DNA of 64,000 bases. Origin: Thermoleophilia bacterium (GTDB lineage: Bacteria > Actinomycetota > Thermoleophilia > BMS3ABIN01). The notes beneath the pieces are model-generated. The model was given only the letters and a program-made list of their open reading frames with translations, was not told where the DNA came from and ran no database searches. The stretch lies in assembly GCA_020053595.1 (NCBI GenBank), contig JAGVMV010000041.1:1-64000 (forward strand). The letters run 5' to 3'. The position numbers and the translations under genes are program-made. Below, in pieces: positions 53,831 to 61,404 of the stretch (positions are counted from its first letter, which is position 1; every line of letters starts with the position of its first letter).

Positions 53831-54869
53831 TTTCCACCTCGCTGTTCTCTTCTGCGGCCTTTTCTTTCCGGCCGGCTTCCTTTACCGTGGGAGACTTGCC
53901 TGTATCTTTCTTGACCGCCTTGGCAGCGGGAACCGTATTACTGGACGCCGCGGCGGCCTTCGGCTTAGGCGCAGGCTTTGTTTTGGCTGCGGTCCTGGGC
54001 TGGGCGGAAGGTTTGCCGCCAGTCCTGGGTCGGGAAATCTTTCCGGCGGATGCTTTTGTTTCATCGGCAGCGGGTCCAGCCTTCGCGGCTGCCTCAGCGG
54101 CAACCTTCGCTGCCGCCTCAGCGGCAACAGCAGCTTTTGCCGCGGCTTCCGCGGCTGCCTTTCCGGCCTGCAATTCCTTCTCAGTCAGAAGCTGTTTGCC
54201 TTCGACGGCGGCTTCGGCCATGGCGCGGATGATCAGTCCGCAGGAGCGGATGGCATCATCATTGCCGGGAATGACATAGTCGACTTCGTTCGGGTCACAG
54301 TTCGTGTCGACGAGCGCCACGATGGGTAGCTTGAGCTTACGGGCTTCCTTGATAACGATAGTCTCGCGGCGTGGGTCGATGACGAAAACGGCGGCGGGAA
54401 GCCTGTCCATGTCAGAGACGCCGCCAAGGTTGGTTTCCAGTTTTTTCAGCTCCGCCAGCAGGTTCATCTGCTCGCGTGTGGGAAGCAGTTCGATCTGGCC
54501 CTCTTCACGCAGACGCCGCAGTTCGTGCATTCTTTTGATCCGGTGGGATATCGTACTGTAATTCGTCAGCAGGCCGCCAAGCCAGCGGTGTGATACGAAC
54601 GGCATGCCGGAACGCACGGCTTCTTCAGCGATCGTGTCCTGACATTGCTTCTTGGTGCCTACAAAAAGCACCTTTTTGCCGCCAGCGGTCAGGTCTTTGA
54701 TGAAGTCGTAGGCGTCATCGATCAGCCTGATGGTCTTCTGGAGGTCAATGATGTAGATGCCGCCGCGTTCGGTGAAGATGTAAGGTTTCATCCTGGGGTT
54801 CCAGCGGCGGGTCTGGTGTCCAAAGTGAACTCCGGACTCGAGCAGTTCTTTCATCGATACAGCAGTCAA
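53820..54869 (-). CDS. rpsB: 30S ribosomal protein S2 with a long Ala/Lys-rich tail
   Basis: S2 is recognised by SMKELLESGVHFGHQTRRWN, FVSHRWLGGLLTN and the PIVALVDTNCDP motif. The ribosomal fold ends near EKELQAG (~residue 235); about 110 further residues form an alanine-, lysine- and proline-rich low-complexity tail. I chose TTG 54869, which gives the standard TAVSMKELLE N-terminus and lies seven bases from AAAGGA. ATG 54908 (after GGAGAG) and 54983 add residues encoded with rare codons. It heads the rpsB-to-proS operon. Confidence 0.93.
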   Translation of the reverse strand: MTAVSMKELLESGVHFGHQTRRWNPRMKPYIFTERGGIYIIDLQKTIRLIDDAYDFIKDLTAGGKKVLFVGTKKQCQDTIAEEAVRSGMPFVSHRWLGGLLTNYSTISHRIKRMHELRRLREEGQIELLPTREQMNLLAELKKLETNLGGVSDMDRLPAAVFVIDPRRETIVIKEARKLKLPIVALVDTNCDPNEVDYVIPGNDDAIRSCGLIIRAMAEAAVEGKQLLTEKELQAGKAAAEAAAKAAVAAEAAAKVAAEAAAKAGPAADETKASAGKISRPRTGGKPSAQPRTAAKTKPAPKPKAAAASSNTVPAAKAVKKDTGKSPTVKEAGRKEKAAEENSEVESGS

Positions 54870-55044
54870 ACCGAGATCCTTTCTCTCGAGCTTTAAATTG
54901 CCGCTCATGGATGGGCTCTCCGGAAGGGCGGCGTTCCACCGTCGAGCCATGACATGCCTATACGGACCGCAGCATTCTGCCACAGCCTTTTAGCCAGCGT
55001 ATTGTAGCATAAACCCGGCTCATTTTTATGATAATGTCAGCGCG

Positions 55045-55452
55045 ATGGCAAGCCTGGAGGACAGAATCGAATCGATAATAGCCGGCACCAGCGTGATAGC
55101 CGTTGTGGGTGCCTCGCCCAACCCGGGGCGTCCCAGCCATATGGTGATGAGTTACCTCATTGAAAATGGCTTCCAGGTTATTCCGATACGCCCCAAAGTG
55201 AAGGAAATACTGGGTCGCACCTGTTATGAGAATCTAGTGGAAGTGCCCTTGTCCGTGGATGTTGTCGACGTTTTCCGAAAGCCTGAAGCCTGCCCCGAGA
55301 TCGCACGCGCCGCGGTTGCTATTGGAGCGAAAACGCTCTGGCTTCAGGAGGGCATCGTCAGTGACGAGGCCGCGAGAATTGCCAGGGAAGGTGGCCTTCA
55401 GGTCGTAATGAATCAATGTATTAAAAAGGTCCACCAGGAAATGAAACCGTAG
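55045..55452 (+). CDS. CoA-binding domain protein (YccU-like)
   Basis: A Rossmann-type CoA-binding fold is shown by IAVVGASPNPGRPSHMVMSY, RPKVKEILGRTCYENL and TLWLQEGIVSDEAARIA. The length of 135 aa equals the CoA_binding_2 family. The function of these small proteins is not settled. It is divergent from rpsB over a 175-base region. Confidence 0.85.
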   Translation: MASLEDRIESIIAGTSVIAVVGASPNPGRPSHMVMSYLIENGFQVIPIRPKVKEILGRTCYENLVEVPLSVDVVDVFRKPEACPEIARAAVAIGAKTLWLQEGIVSDEAARIAREGGLQVVMNQCIKKVHQEMKP

Positions 55453-55467
55453 AATGGAGGAGCATTA

Positions 55468-56166
55468 ATGTGGATTTTCCCGCTTTTCGCGACTGTCATC
55501 AGCGCATTCTTCTCGGGAATAGTACTGCGACTTTACCTGACCAGGCGGAATCCGGCACATCTGGCCTGGAGCTTTGCCTTGTTCCTGTTTGGCCTTGGAA
55601 CTTCTTGCGATTTCCTGGCGAGCGTCAGTGGCTGGACTTCGCTCATCGCCAAGACCTACTACCTGACGGGAGCCATGGTGGTAGTTGGTTACCTGGCGCT
55701 TGGCACTCTTTATCTGCTTGCCCCCAGGAAGGTCGCCAACCTCTGGTTGGCACTGATGGTTGGCGCAACAGTATTCTCGATAATCCTTCTGGCTGGAGCC
55801 GAAGTCGACCCAATTAAATTAAAGTCTGATACCGAACCGGGCTGGCAGGCAATTAACCGTTCAGCATTGATTAAGATCATGATGATATCAATGAACAGCA
55901 TCGGTACCCTGATAATCGCCGGTGGAGCGATTTATTCAGCCCTCCGCGGTCGATATAGACGGGCAAACATTCTTATCGCCATCGGTACGCTGATCGTAGC
56001 CATGGCGGGAAGTCTGGCTACATTTGGCCGTCCCGGGTTTCATTCGATCGGGCAGGCGATCGGCATTACCGTTATGTTCACCGGGTTTCTGATGACCATG
56101 ACGGCAAGCCGCCCTGCTCCGAATACATATCATGCGGATAATCCGGGCGCGACAGGCACGAGCTGA
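55468..56166 (+). CDS. Seven-helix membrane protein of unknown function
   Basis: I do not recognise this 232-residue protein. It has about seven hydrophobic helices (starting WIFPLFATVISAFFSGIVLR) and a soluble Asn/Pro-rich tail. There is no obvious catalytic motif. GGAGGAG precedes the ATG by six bases, 15 bases after the CoA-binding gene, so the two are probably co-transcribed. The layout recalls seven-helix sensor input domains, but no output domain is attached. Confidence 0.75.
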   Translation: MWIFPLFATVISAFFSGIVLRLYLTRRNPAHLAWSFALFLFGLGTSCDFLASVSGWTSLIAKTYYLTGAMVVVGYLALGTLYLLAPRKVANLWLALMVGATVFSIILLAGAEVDPIKLKSDTEPGWQAINRSALIKIMMISMNSIGTLIIAGGAIYSALRGRYRRANILIAIGTLIVAMAGSLATFGRPGFHSIGQAIGITVMFTGFLMTMTASRPAPNTYHADNPGATGTS

Positions 56167-56225
56167 AAAACAGGTTCTTCTTCCCTGGAATCTCCTGGCA
56201 GTCGCAGTAAAACAACTGGTTTTTC

Positions 56226-56240
56226 ACTACAGCGAGTAGT
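56226..56240. promoter_or_regulatory. BlaI-like operator at the blaI promoter
   Basis: ACTACAGCGAGTAGT has the form ACTA-N7-TAGT. It overlaps a -10 candidate TACAAT (56240-56245), whose start of transcription would be at or next to the blaI ATG 56252, suggesting a leaderless, autorepressed message. The same form occurs in tandem at 59775-59804. Confidence 0.68.
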
Positions 56241-56251
56241 ACAATTTATAC

Positions 56252-56704
56252 ATGGCTTTAAAGCGTAAGAAATCCGCCAGATTCATGAACCTGAAGACCT
56301 CGAATGAGGGCATCCGTCAGGTTCTGGGTGATCTCGAAGCCGACATCATGGAACTCCTTTGGCAGAAAAGCCCCGCGAGCGTGCGTGATGTGCATGAAAG
56401 TCTTTCCCAAACCCGTCCTATCGCCTATACGACGGCCATGACTGTAATGAGCCGTTTGGCCGAGAAGGGGATTCTCAAGCGGGAACAGCATGGACGAGCC
56501 TACCTGTATGCCCCCATGCAGAGCCGCGAGGAATTTTGCTCGGAAACCATCAGCACGGTTATGAGGGGTCTTTTAGGAGGTTTCGGCGAACCGGTGCTCT
56601 CACACTTTGTCGAAACTGTTGGCACAGAGGATGCGGGCAAGCTTGACGAACTATTACGGCTGATCGAGCAAAAAAAGGAAGAGGCGGAGCGATCGGCTAC
56701 CTGA
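56252..56704 (+). CDS. blaI: BlaI/MecI-family transcriptional repressor
   Basis: The winged-helix domain reads LGDLEADIMELLWQKSPASV, RDVHESL, YTTAMTVMSRLAEKGILKRE, the BlaI/MecI/CopY form. The C-terminal dimerisation helices follow. Length 150 aa from ATG 56252; ATG 56285 is an alternative. Classic BlaI is cleaved after BlaR1 signalling. In Mycobacterium tuberculosis the BlaI homologue also controls genes unrelated to beta-lactamase, and no beta-lactamase is encoded here. It is coupled to the M56 gene. Confidence 0.92.
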   Translation: MALKRKKSARFMNLKTSNEGIRQVLGDLEADIMELLWQKSPASVRDVHESLSQTRPIAYTTAMTVMSRLAEKGILKREQHGRAYLYAPMQSREEFCSETISTVMRGLLGGFGEPVLSHFVETVGTEDAGKLDELLRLIEQKKEEAERSAT

Positions 56705-57756
56705 CCCTGATTCTCTCTTATCTGGTATTACTTGCGAGTCCCTGGATAATCAGGCGCTGGCTTGGCGGTAGTATACGGCCCCGAATGTCAGCGATGGCTA
56801 ATTTTGTATCCATTCTGGTCACTGGAATCGCTACCGGAGTCGTGTTTGCGCTGCTACTCCTCAGATTCGTATCCGGTTCTTTCTTTGCCGCCATGGGCGA
56901 CGCCTGTGGAGGTGTTTTCGCGGCAGCACACGGATTTCTTGCAGCCAGTAACTGGAACTACCTCATGGCGATTATCGTTGCGGCAGTCCTTCTGTCCCAG
57001 ATGGTATTTCTTGTCGGTGGTGGTTCATGGTTATTGCGAGTGAGCCACGGGGAGAAGGCGCGCCGGCGTGATGCAGGCATTTCCTGCCCGGCGCTTCAGG
57101 AGTTGGCAGGAAAAAAATGGGCATCTTATATCAGAGTCGTTCCCGGAGACCGGCGACTGGAAGCTCTGACTGTCGGCTTGTTAAAGCCGCGGATAATGAT
57201 TTCAGAAGGCCTCATCCAAGGCCTCGAAGGAAATGAGCTGGAGGCGGTGGTATTGCATGAAGAATCACATCGCGCTGCCCGGGACAACCTGTTCGCGGCG
57301 GCCGCCAAGGCCGTGACGCTGACCCTTTTTTATCTCCCTGGACCCCGCCTGGCTTTTCGGGAAATGCGCAAAAATCTGGAGCATGCAGCTGACCATAAGG
57401 CTGCAGGTAATCCGGGAGGCAAGCTGGCTGTTGCCAGCGCGCTGTCACGGATAGCTGACTCAGGAACGGTTATGGCGCCAGGCGATCTTTCCTTATCCGT
57501 GGCAGTCACCGGCAATGGAAAGAGTCTCACCGCCCGCCTGGAAGATCTGCTGCTGGGGAAGGAAGATTCCTCGCGGCGCTGGCATCGACCGATGATGTTT
57601 GCTGTGGGAGCACTGGCAGTGACAATGATTTTCGTTTCAAGTGCGCTGGCGGTCGCCGGTTCTGACCAAAGGGAAGCGTTCATCTGCTTCACTCAACATG
57701 AACAGGGCGTCAATTCCGACGGTATCTGCGACCTGGATCACCCGATACACCCTTAA
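56701..57756 (+). CDS. BlaR1-like M56 membrane metalloprotease
   Basis: The zinc motif is VVLHEESHRAARDN (HExxH, ~residue 185 from the first ATG) with the downstream ligand region LEHAADHKAAGN; membrane helices flank it. The protein ends in a membrane helix and a short tail, without the penicillin-binding sensor domain of BlaR1, much like mycobacterial BlaR. The first ATG is 56785, but the frame upstream encodes another membrane helix (GYLTLILSYLVLLASPWII) reached only by a non-canonical start, CTG 56701 being the candidate. It overlaps blaI by four bases, as is usual for the pair. Confidence 0.88.
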   Translation: MTLILSYLVLLASPWIIRRWLGGSIRPRMSAMANFVSILVTGIATGVVFALLLLRFVSGSFFAAMGDACGGVFAAAHGFLAASNWNYLMAIIVAAVLLSQMVFLVGGGSWLLRVSHGEKARRRDAGISCPALQELAGKKWASYIRVVPGDRRLEALTVGLLKPRIMISEGLIQGLEGNELEAVVLHEESHRAARDNLFAAAAKAVTLTLFYLPGPRLAFREMRKNLEHAADHKAAGNPGGKLAVASALSRIADSGTVMAPGDLSLSVAVTGNGKSLTARLEDLLLGKEDSSRRWHRPMMFAVGALAVTMIFVSSALAVAGSDQREAFICFTQHEQGVNSDGICDLDHPIHP

Positions 57757-57759
57757 CGG

Positions 57760-59328
57760 TTATTCCCTCATCCCCATGGGCAGGTTGAGGATCCACAGAT
57801 TCAGGGCCGCGAAAGCAATCATCAGAACCAGCATCGGCGATAGCCCAATCACTGACCGCAGGCGGTCGCCGAATGTCTGACGGGCCACGCGCCAACCGAC
57901 ATATACAGCCCCGAGGTAACCTATCGCTATCAGGGTCATCTGAATGATTCTCAGTGTTTCTGTATGAAGTAGTGGTTCGGCAATAACGTTTGCGGTGCCG
58001 AAAAGGTCCCAGCCGCGACCAAGCGGATCAGATATTACGGGCACTACCGCTGTCCCTTCCTCGAAGAAGTGGACCAGGTTATGGGCGAGGTGCGACGCAA
58101 GCGCTATCGGCAGGAAGGCGAAGGAGAATCCGATGAACACACTCTTCAGCGATGCTCCGTTGCCGCCAAGCCGCCGGGTGACAGTCGACCAGAGCGCGAA
58201 GATCAGCATGGGCGCCAAAACGGCCAGCACCAGGTAACTCAGGGTCAGAACCGTATTCTCGCCAAGTCCGGTAGCCTCCATCAGGGCATTCGAGGCATCG
58301 TTCCAGGGTTCGACCATCGAAAGCGTCTGAAACACCGTCACACCCAGCAGGATTACTACGATCGCAGCAACATCGAACCCCAGCTTCTTTGTCTTCCAGA
58401 GGTCAGATAAAAACGGGCGCACATTGACGGCGATATTGTCGTTAGGGCAGGTCTTGATGCACTCGGTACACATCGTGCAATAGGTATTGGTCTCCATCGT
58501 CTGAGGCAGCTCGAACATCGGGCAGCCGTAACCCTTCTCGCTGCCCCGGTAACATGATTTTTGTTTACAGCCGCGGCAAACCTCGTCGCTGCGGTTGCGC
58601 AACTCCAGCGGTGCTGTCATCGAGTAGGCGCCGATAATGCCGCCGATCGGACAGACATAACGGCAGAAAGTGCGCCGCTGGAAGATAAGCGAAACGACGA
58701 TTGCCGGTACGATGAACAGAATGATGGTTACTAGCGCCGTATAGAGCGGACTGCCGGCCAAGCCGAGGAACAGATACATCCAGGTAAGGATGATAAAGAA
58801 TATGGTCGGCACCCAGAAATTACGCAGCCGGCGCGGCCACTTCCGGTTCAGGCTGAAAAACCTCTTCCCCACCCCCCAGAGTTTACCCCTTTGCAGCCAT
58901 TCCGCAATTGATACAAGCGGGCAAAGCATGCACCAGGTGCGGGAAAGAAAGAGGAAGGTGAAGATAATGACCGCCCACCAGATTAACCAGGTGACGACGG
59001 TGGCAAAATTCTTGTCTCCCAGCTGGGTTCCCCAGATGCCGGCGACTATTACCAATAGAAACACCAGTGTGCTGGGCAACTGGAAAGCAAACTGGAATTT
59101 CCGACTTTTCAAAAGACGGTGCACCCAGGGAATGCCCAGGAGGTCATAGCGGTGAGTTCTGGTTTCGTCCCGGTTCTCACCATCTCGCGCAATCGCTGCA
59201 TCGCGTCGACCTGAATGCCTGGCAAGCAGCCAGACCAAAACGGGTGTTGCCAGGATGATAAAAACCAGGTACGGCAAAACAAGTGAAAAATCACTGGAAA
59301 CTGCGGAGTGAGCGTGATCCATGTTCAA
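57760..59328 (-). CDS. Polytopic membrane polyferredoxin (NosR/NapH-like 4Fe-4S protein)
   Basis: The 522-residue protein has about ten to twelve membrane helices. Cysteine groups SRTWCMLCPLVS and FCRYVCPIGG are of the NapH/NosR/CcoG type; EVCRGCKQKSC and CTMCTECIKTCPND can hold two [4Fe-4S] clusters. A histidine-rich segment (ASHLAHNLVHFFEE) near the C-terminus may bind haem or metal. Such proteins move electrons from quinols across the membrane to periplasmic reductases; no such reductase is adjacent. It is 22 bases or less after the lipoprotein gene and is predicted to be under BlaI-like operators. Confidence 0.82.
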   Translation of the reverse strand: MNMDHAHSAVSSDFSLVLPYLVFIILATPVLVWLLARHSGRRDAAIARDGENRDETRTHRYDLLGIPWVHRLLKSRKFQFAFQLPSTLVFLLVIVAGIWGTQLGDKNFATVVTWLIWWAVIIFTFLFLSRTWCMLCPLVSIAEWLQRGKLWGVGKRFFSLNRKWPRRLRNFWVPTIFFIILTWMYLFLGLAGSPLYTALVTIILFIVPAIVVSLIFQRRTFCRYVCPIGGIIGAYSMTAPLELRNRSDEVCRGCKQKSCYRGSEKGYGCPMFELPQTMETNTYCTMCTECIKTCPNDNIAVNVRPFLSDLWKTKKLGFDVAAIVVILLGVTVFQTLSMVEPWNDASNALMEATGLGENTVLTLSYLVLAVLAPMLIFALWSTVTRRLGGNGASLKSVFIGFSFAFLPIALASHLAHNLVHFFEEGTAVVPVISDPLGRGWDLFGTANVIAEPLLHTETLRIIQMTLIAIGYLGAVYVGWRVARQTFGDRLRSVIGLSPMLVLMIAFAALNLWILNLPMGMRE

Positions 59329-59349
59329 AACCCTTTCAGAGGATAATCT

Positions 59350-59685
59350 TTAATACCCGGACTTGGATGACACCTTGTTGTCCGCAAGCTCTATCCGGAC
59401 CCAACCCTTGCTCCCCTGGTAGTACCAATACTCCATATTCATGGAGTCGCCGCTACTGCCGGTGCCCATCGAGTGCCCACCATTAATGCTCTTGGCTTCT
59501 GTTTTTGCAGGTTCTCCTGCAATCGCCTTGAGTGCGTCAGCAGTCATTCCAACCTCAATGCCGGCATACTTTTCCGGTGACAGATTCTGCTCATTGGTTG
59601 ATGCCTGGGTGCCGCAGCCACTGGCGTAGACAAGCAACGCCAGCGCCGCGACCGCAGTAATTGCAGTAATCAGTCCTTTTCTCAT
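59350..59685 (-). CDS. Lipoprotein with a BamE/SmpA-like domain
   Basis: ATG 59685 lies five bases after GGAGG and opens a lipoprotein signal (KGLITAITAVAALALLVYAS followed by GC, the lipobox). The mature part reads IEVGMTADALKAIAGEPAKT...MEYWYYQGSKGWVRIELADN, the pattern of small BamE/SmpA-fold lipoproteins. A Gly/Ser/Met/His segment (GGHSMGTGSSGDSMNMEY) could bind metal. The function is unknown. Its gene precedes the polyferredoxin and is downstream of two tandem BlaI-like boxes. Confidence 0.8.
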   Translation of the reverse strand: MRKGLITAITAVAALALLVYASGCGTQASTNEQNLSPEKYAGIEVGMTADALKAIAGEPAKTEAKSINGGHSMGTGSSGDSMNMEYWYYQGSKGWVRIELADNKVSSKSGY

Positions 59686-59774
59686 TTTTCCTCCGGTGAT
59701 CGTGTTCATTTCTGGTTAAACCCTTTGTTACTTGTCCACGGTTGCCAAGCTCCATAGCCTGGATACCTGAACAG

Positions 59775-59804
59775 ACTACGATAAATAGTACTACAAGCTA
59801 TAGT
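59775..59804. promoter_or_regulatory. Two tandem BlaI-like operators upstream of the lipoprotein gene
   Basis: ACTACGATAAATAGT (59775-59789) and ACTACAAGCTATAGT (59790-59804) are head-to-tail ACTA-N7-TAGT boxes, 15 bases centre to centre. They lie 90-119 bases before the lipoprotein ATG on the minus strand and match the box at the blaI promoter. Confidence 0.68.
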
Positions 59805-59814
59805 AGTATGCAAG

Positions 59815-59850
59815 AATGAAAAAGCGGGCCCGAAAACCCGCTTTTTCATT
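59815..59850. terminator. Strong bidirectional terminator hairpin
   Basis: AATGAAAAAGCGGG (59815-59828) and CCCGCTTTTTCATT (59837-59850) are perfectly complementary over 14 bases with an eight-base loop. It would end transcripts of the hypothetical gene at 59884-60297 (minus strand) and has T/A tracts on both sides. Confidence 0.85.
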
Positions 59851-59883
59851 ACAACTTTATAAGAATCGCTGAGCCAGGTTCTG

Positions 59884-60297
59884 CTAATCGACTTCCTCTT
59901 CCAGCATCCAACACTCCAGTACTCCGGGATAGCAATCATCCTCTTCCCGGGATTCGACCGCCCCCTCGGGACAATCAGCGGCAGCTTGCACAGTTACCTG
60001 TGGATAACGGCTGCATTTACCAAGATTACGGTCCCTGCAGTCAATCTGCCGATCGGTAAGCGATAAAATGTCACCATCTTCAGCTTCCTGGCGTCTGAGT
60101 TTGCCCAAAAGACTTTGCAGGCCAGCCTGGGCTACAGCCCGCTTTCGCCCTTCGGCGCTCACGTCCGGTGTATGTCTCGGACTGGCGGTCGCTATCCAGA
60201 CGATCCTGTCTTCCGGTGCGACAATCAGGAATTTAGCCGAAATTGCGTCGTCTTCACGCTCAGGGATAACCGTGCAGGTGATCTTGTAAGCGGTCAT
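59884..60297 (-). CDS. Hypothetical cysteine-containing cytoplasmic protein
   Basis: I do not recognise this 137-residue protein. It starts MTAYKITCTVIPEREDDAIS, contains a basic middle part (GRKRAVAQAGLQSLLGKLRR) and ends in an acidic segment with several cysteines (RQIDCRDRNLGKCSRY, DCPEGAVES, DDCYPGVLECWM). No signal or membrane helix is visible. GGGAGG precedes the ATG by six bases and a strong terminator follows, so it is a self-contained transcription unit. Confidence 0.72.
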   Translation of the reverse strand: MTAYKITCTVIPEREDDAISAKFLIVAPEDRIVWIATASPRHTPDVSAEGRKRAVAQAGLQSLLGKLRRQEAEDGDILSLTDRQIDCRDRNLGKCSRYPQVTVQAAADCPEGAVESREEDDCYPGVLECWMLEEEVD

Positions 60298-60635
60298 AAC
60301 GTGCCTCCCTATCTGTAATGCGCTTTTTAGCCCTCGCGCATTTCTATGAATCTGCCTGTCTGGTGACGGTATATGACGGTATATGACGGTATATTACTAT
60401 CGTCTAAAACTGACTACGGTACTGCTTTCGGCATAGCTTCAGGCCTACGTGAGAGAATAGTTGAAACTGAGTCATAATGTCAGTTTTATGGGTTTGGATT
60501 CAGACTAACAGAACAAGCGGTGAAGAAAGCAGACCCAGCTGTTTGCGAGGGATGTTTATCAGAAGAATGAGCGGATGCCAGGGCCTGGAATAATTTGGTT
60601 TTTCACCAGGTCTTTACTGGCAGATACAGGAAAAG
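60298..60635. other. Gene-free interval with a 10-bp tandem repeat
   Basis: No coding frame is convincing here. TGACGGTATA is repeated three times at 60364-60393, about 70 bases upstream of the minus-strand hypothetical gene and so in its likely promoter region. The rest is featureless to the eye. Confidence 0.5.
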
Positions 60636-61283
60636 TCAGACGTTGCGCTGGCGAGCCTGTTCAAGGCAGGCCAGCACCTCTTCGTCGGATACCTGTTCAA
60701 AATTGCGGTAGAACTCTCCTACGGCACCGAAATACGAAGGGCTTGAGTAACATTCAACGACGTCTGCTTCCTGTTCAAGTCTGCGCATGACTCGTGGGGA
60801 GGCCACAGGAACAACACAGATGATTTTTTCGGCGCCGCGCGAACGCAACGACTTAAGGGCTGCCAGCATGGAAAACCCCGTGGCAACTCCATCATCCACC
60901 ACGAGTACAGTCTTTCCTTTAACATCAGGCGGTTCTGCAGTACCCCTGTAGCGCTCATAACGGCGTTTGACCTCTTTCATCTGTTCATCCGCCATCTCGC
61001 GTATGTATCGGTCGCTAACCTCGTAGAGCCTGACGGCATTATCATCCAGCAACAGGTTTCCATCGGAGTCGATCGAGCCGATAGCCAGTTCTGGATTGAG
61101 CGGTGCGCCAATTTTGCGGCTGACCCAAACATCCATCGGCAAATCAAGCGCCTGGGCCACCTGCAGGGCGACGACCGTGCCACCACGTGGCAGCCCCAGT
61201 ACAAGGGTATCAGCAGCGCCCTTATATTGTTCCACCATGGCCACCAGACGTTCACCGGCATCTTTGCGGTCTTCAAAAAACAT
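60636..61283 (-). CDS. Phosphoribosyltransferase-domain protein
   Basis: The PRPP-binding motif VLVVDDGVATGFSMLA (~123) and the N-terminal LVLGLPRGGTVVALQVAQAL identify a type I phosphoribosyltransferase-fold protein of the kind often labelled 'putative phosphoribosyl transferase' (215 aa). These proteins usually start with a FEDRKDAGERL segment as here. The substrate is unknown. It is not coupled to neighbours. Confidence 0.85.
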   Translation of the reverse strand: MFFEDRKDAGERLVAMVEQYKGAADTLVLGLPRGGTVVALQVAQALDLPMDVWVSRKIGAPLNPELAIGSIDSDGNLLLDDNAVRLYEVSDRYIREMADEQMKEVKRRYERYRGTAEPPDVKGKTVLVVDDGVATGFSMLAALKSLRSRGAEKIICVVPVASPRVMRRLEQEADVVECYSSPSYFGAVGEFYRNFEQVSDEEVLACLEQARQRNV

Positions 61284-61404
61284 TAAATATCACCTTTTGG
61301 CTGTACATCAAAACCGGAGCTTTCCTTGTGATGCTTAAACTATTTACGAGGCGGTCAGCTGATTCCCTGCATTAACCCCCACTCTGTATTATTGCCCAGG
61401 GTTT

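Noticed and set aside
59706-59939. 77-codon minus-strand frame over the tandem BlaI boxes
   Set aside because: It covers a strong terminator and the operators and overlaps the hypothetical gene; no ribosome-binding site.
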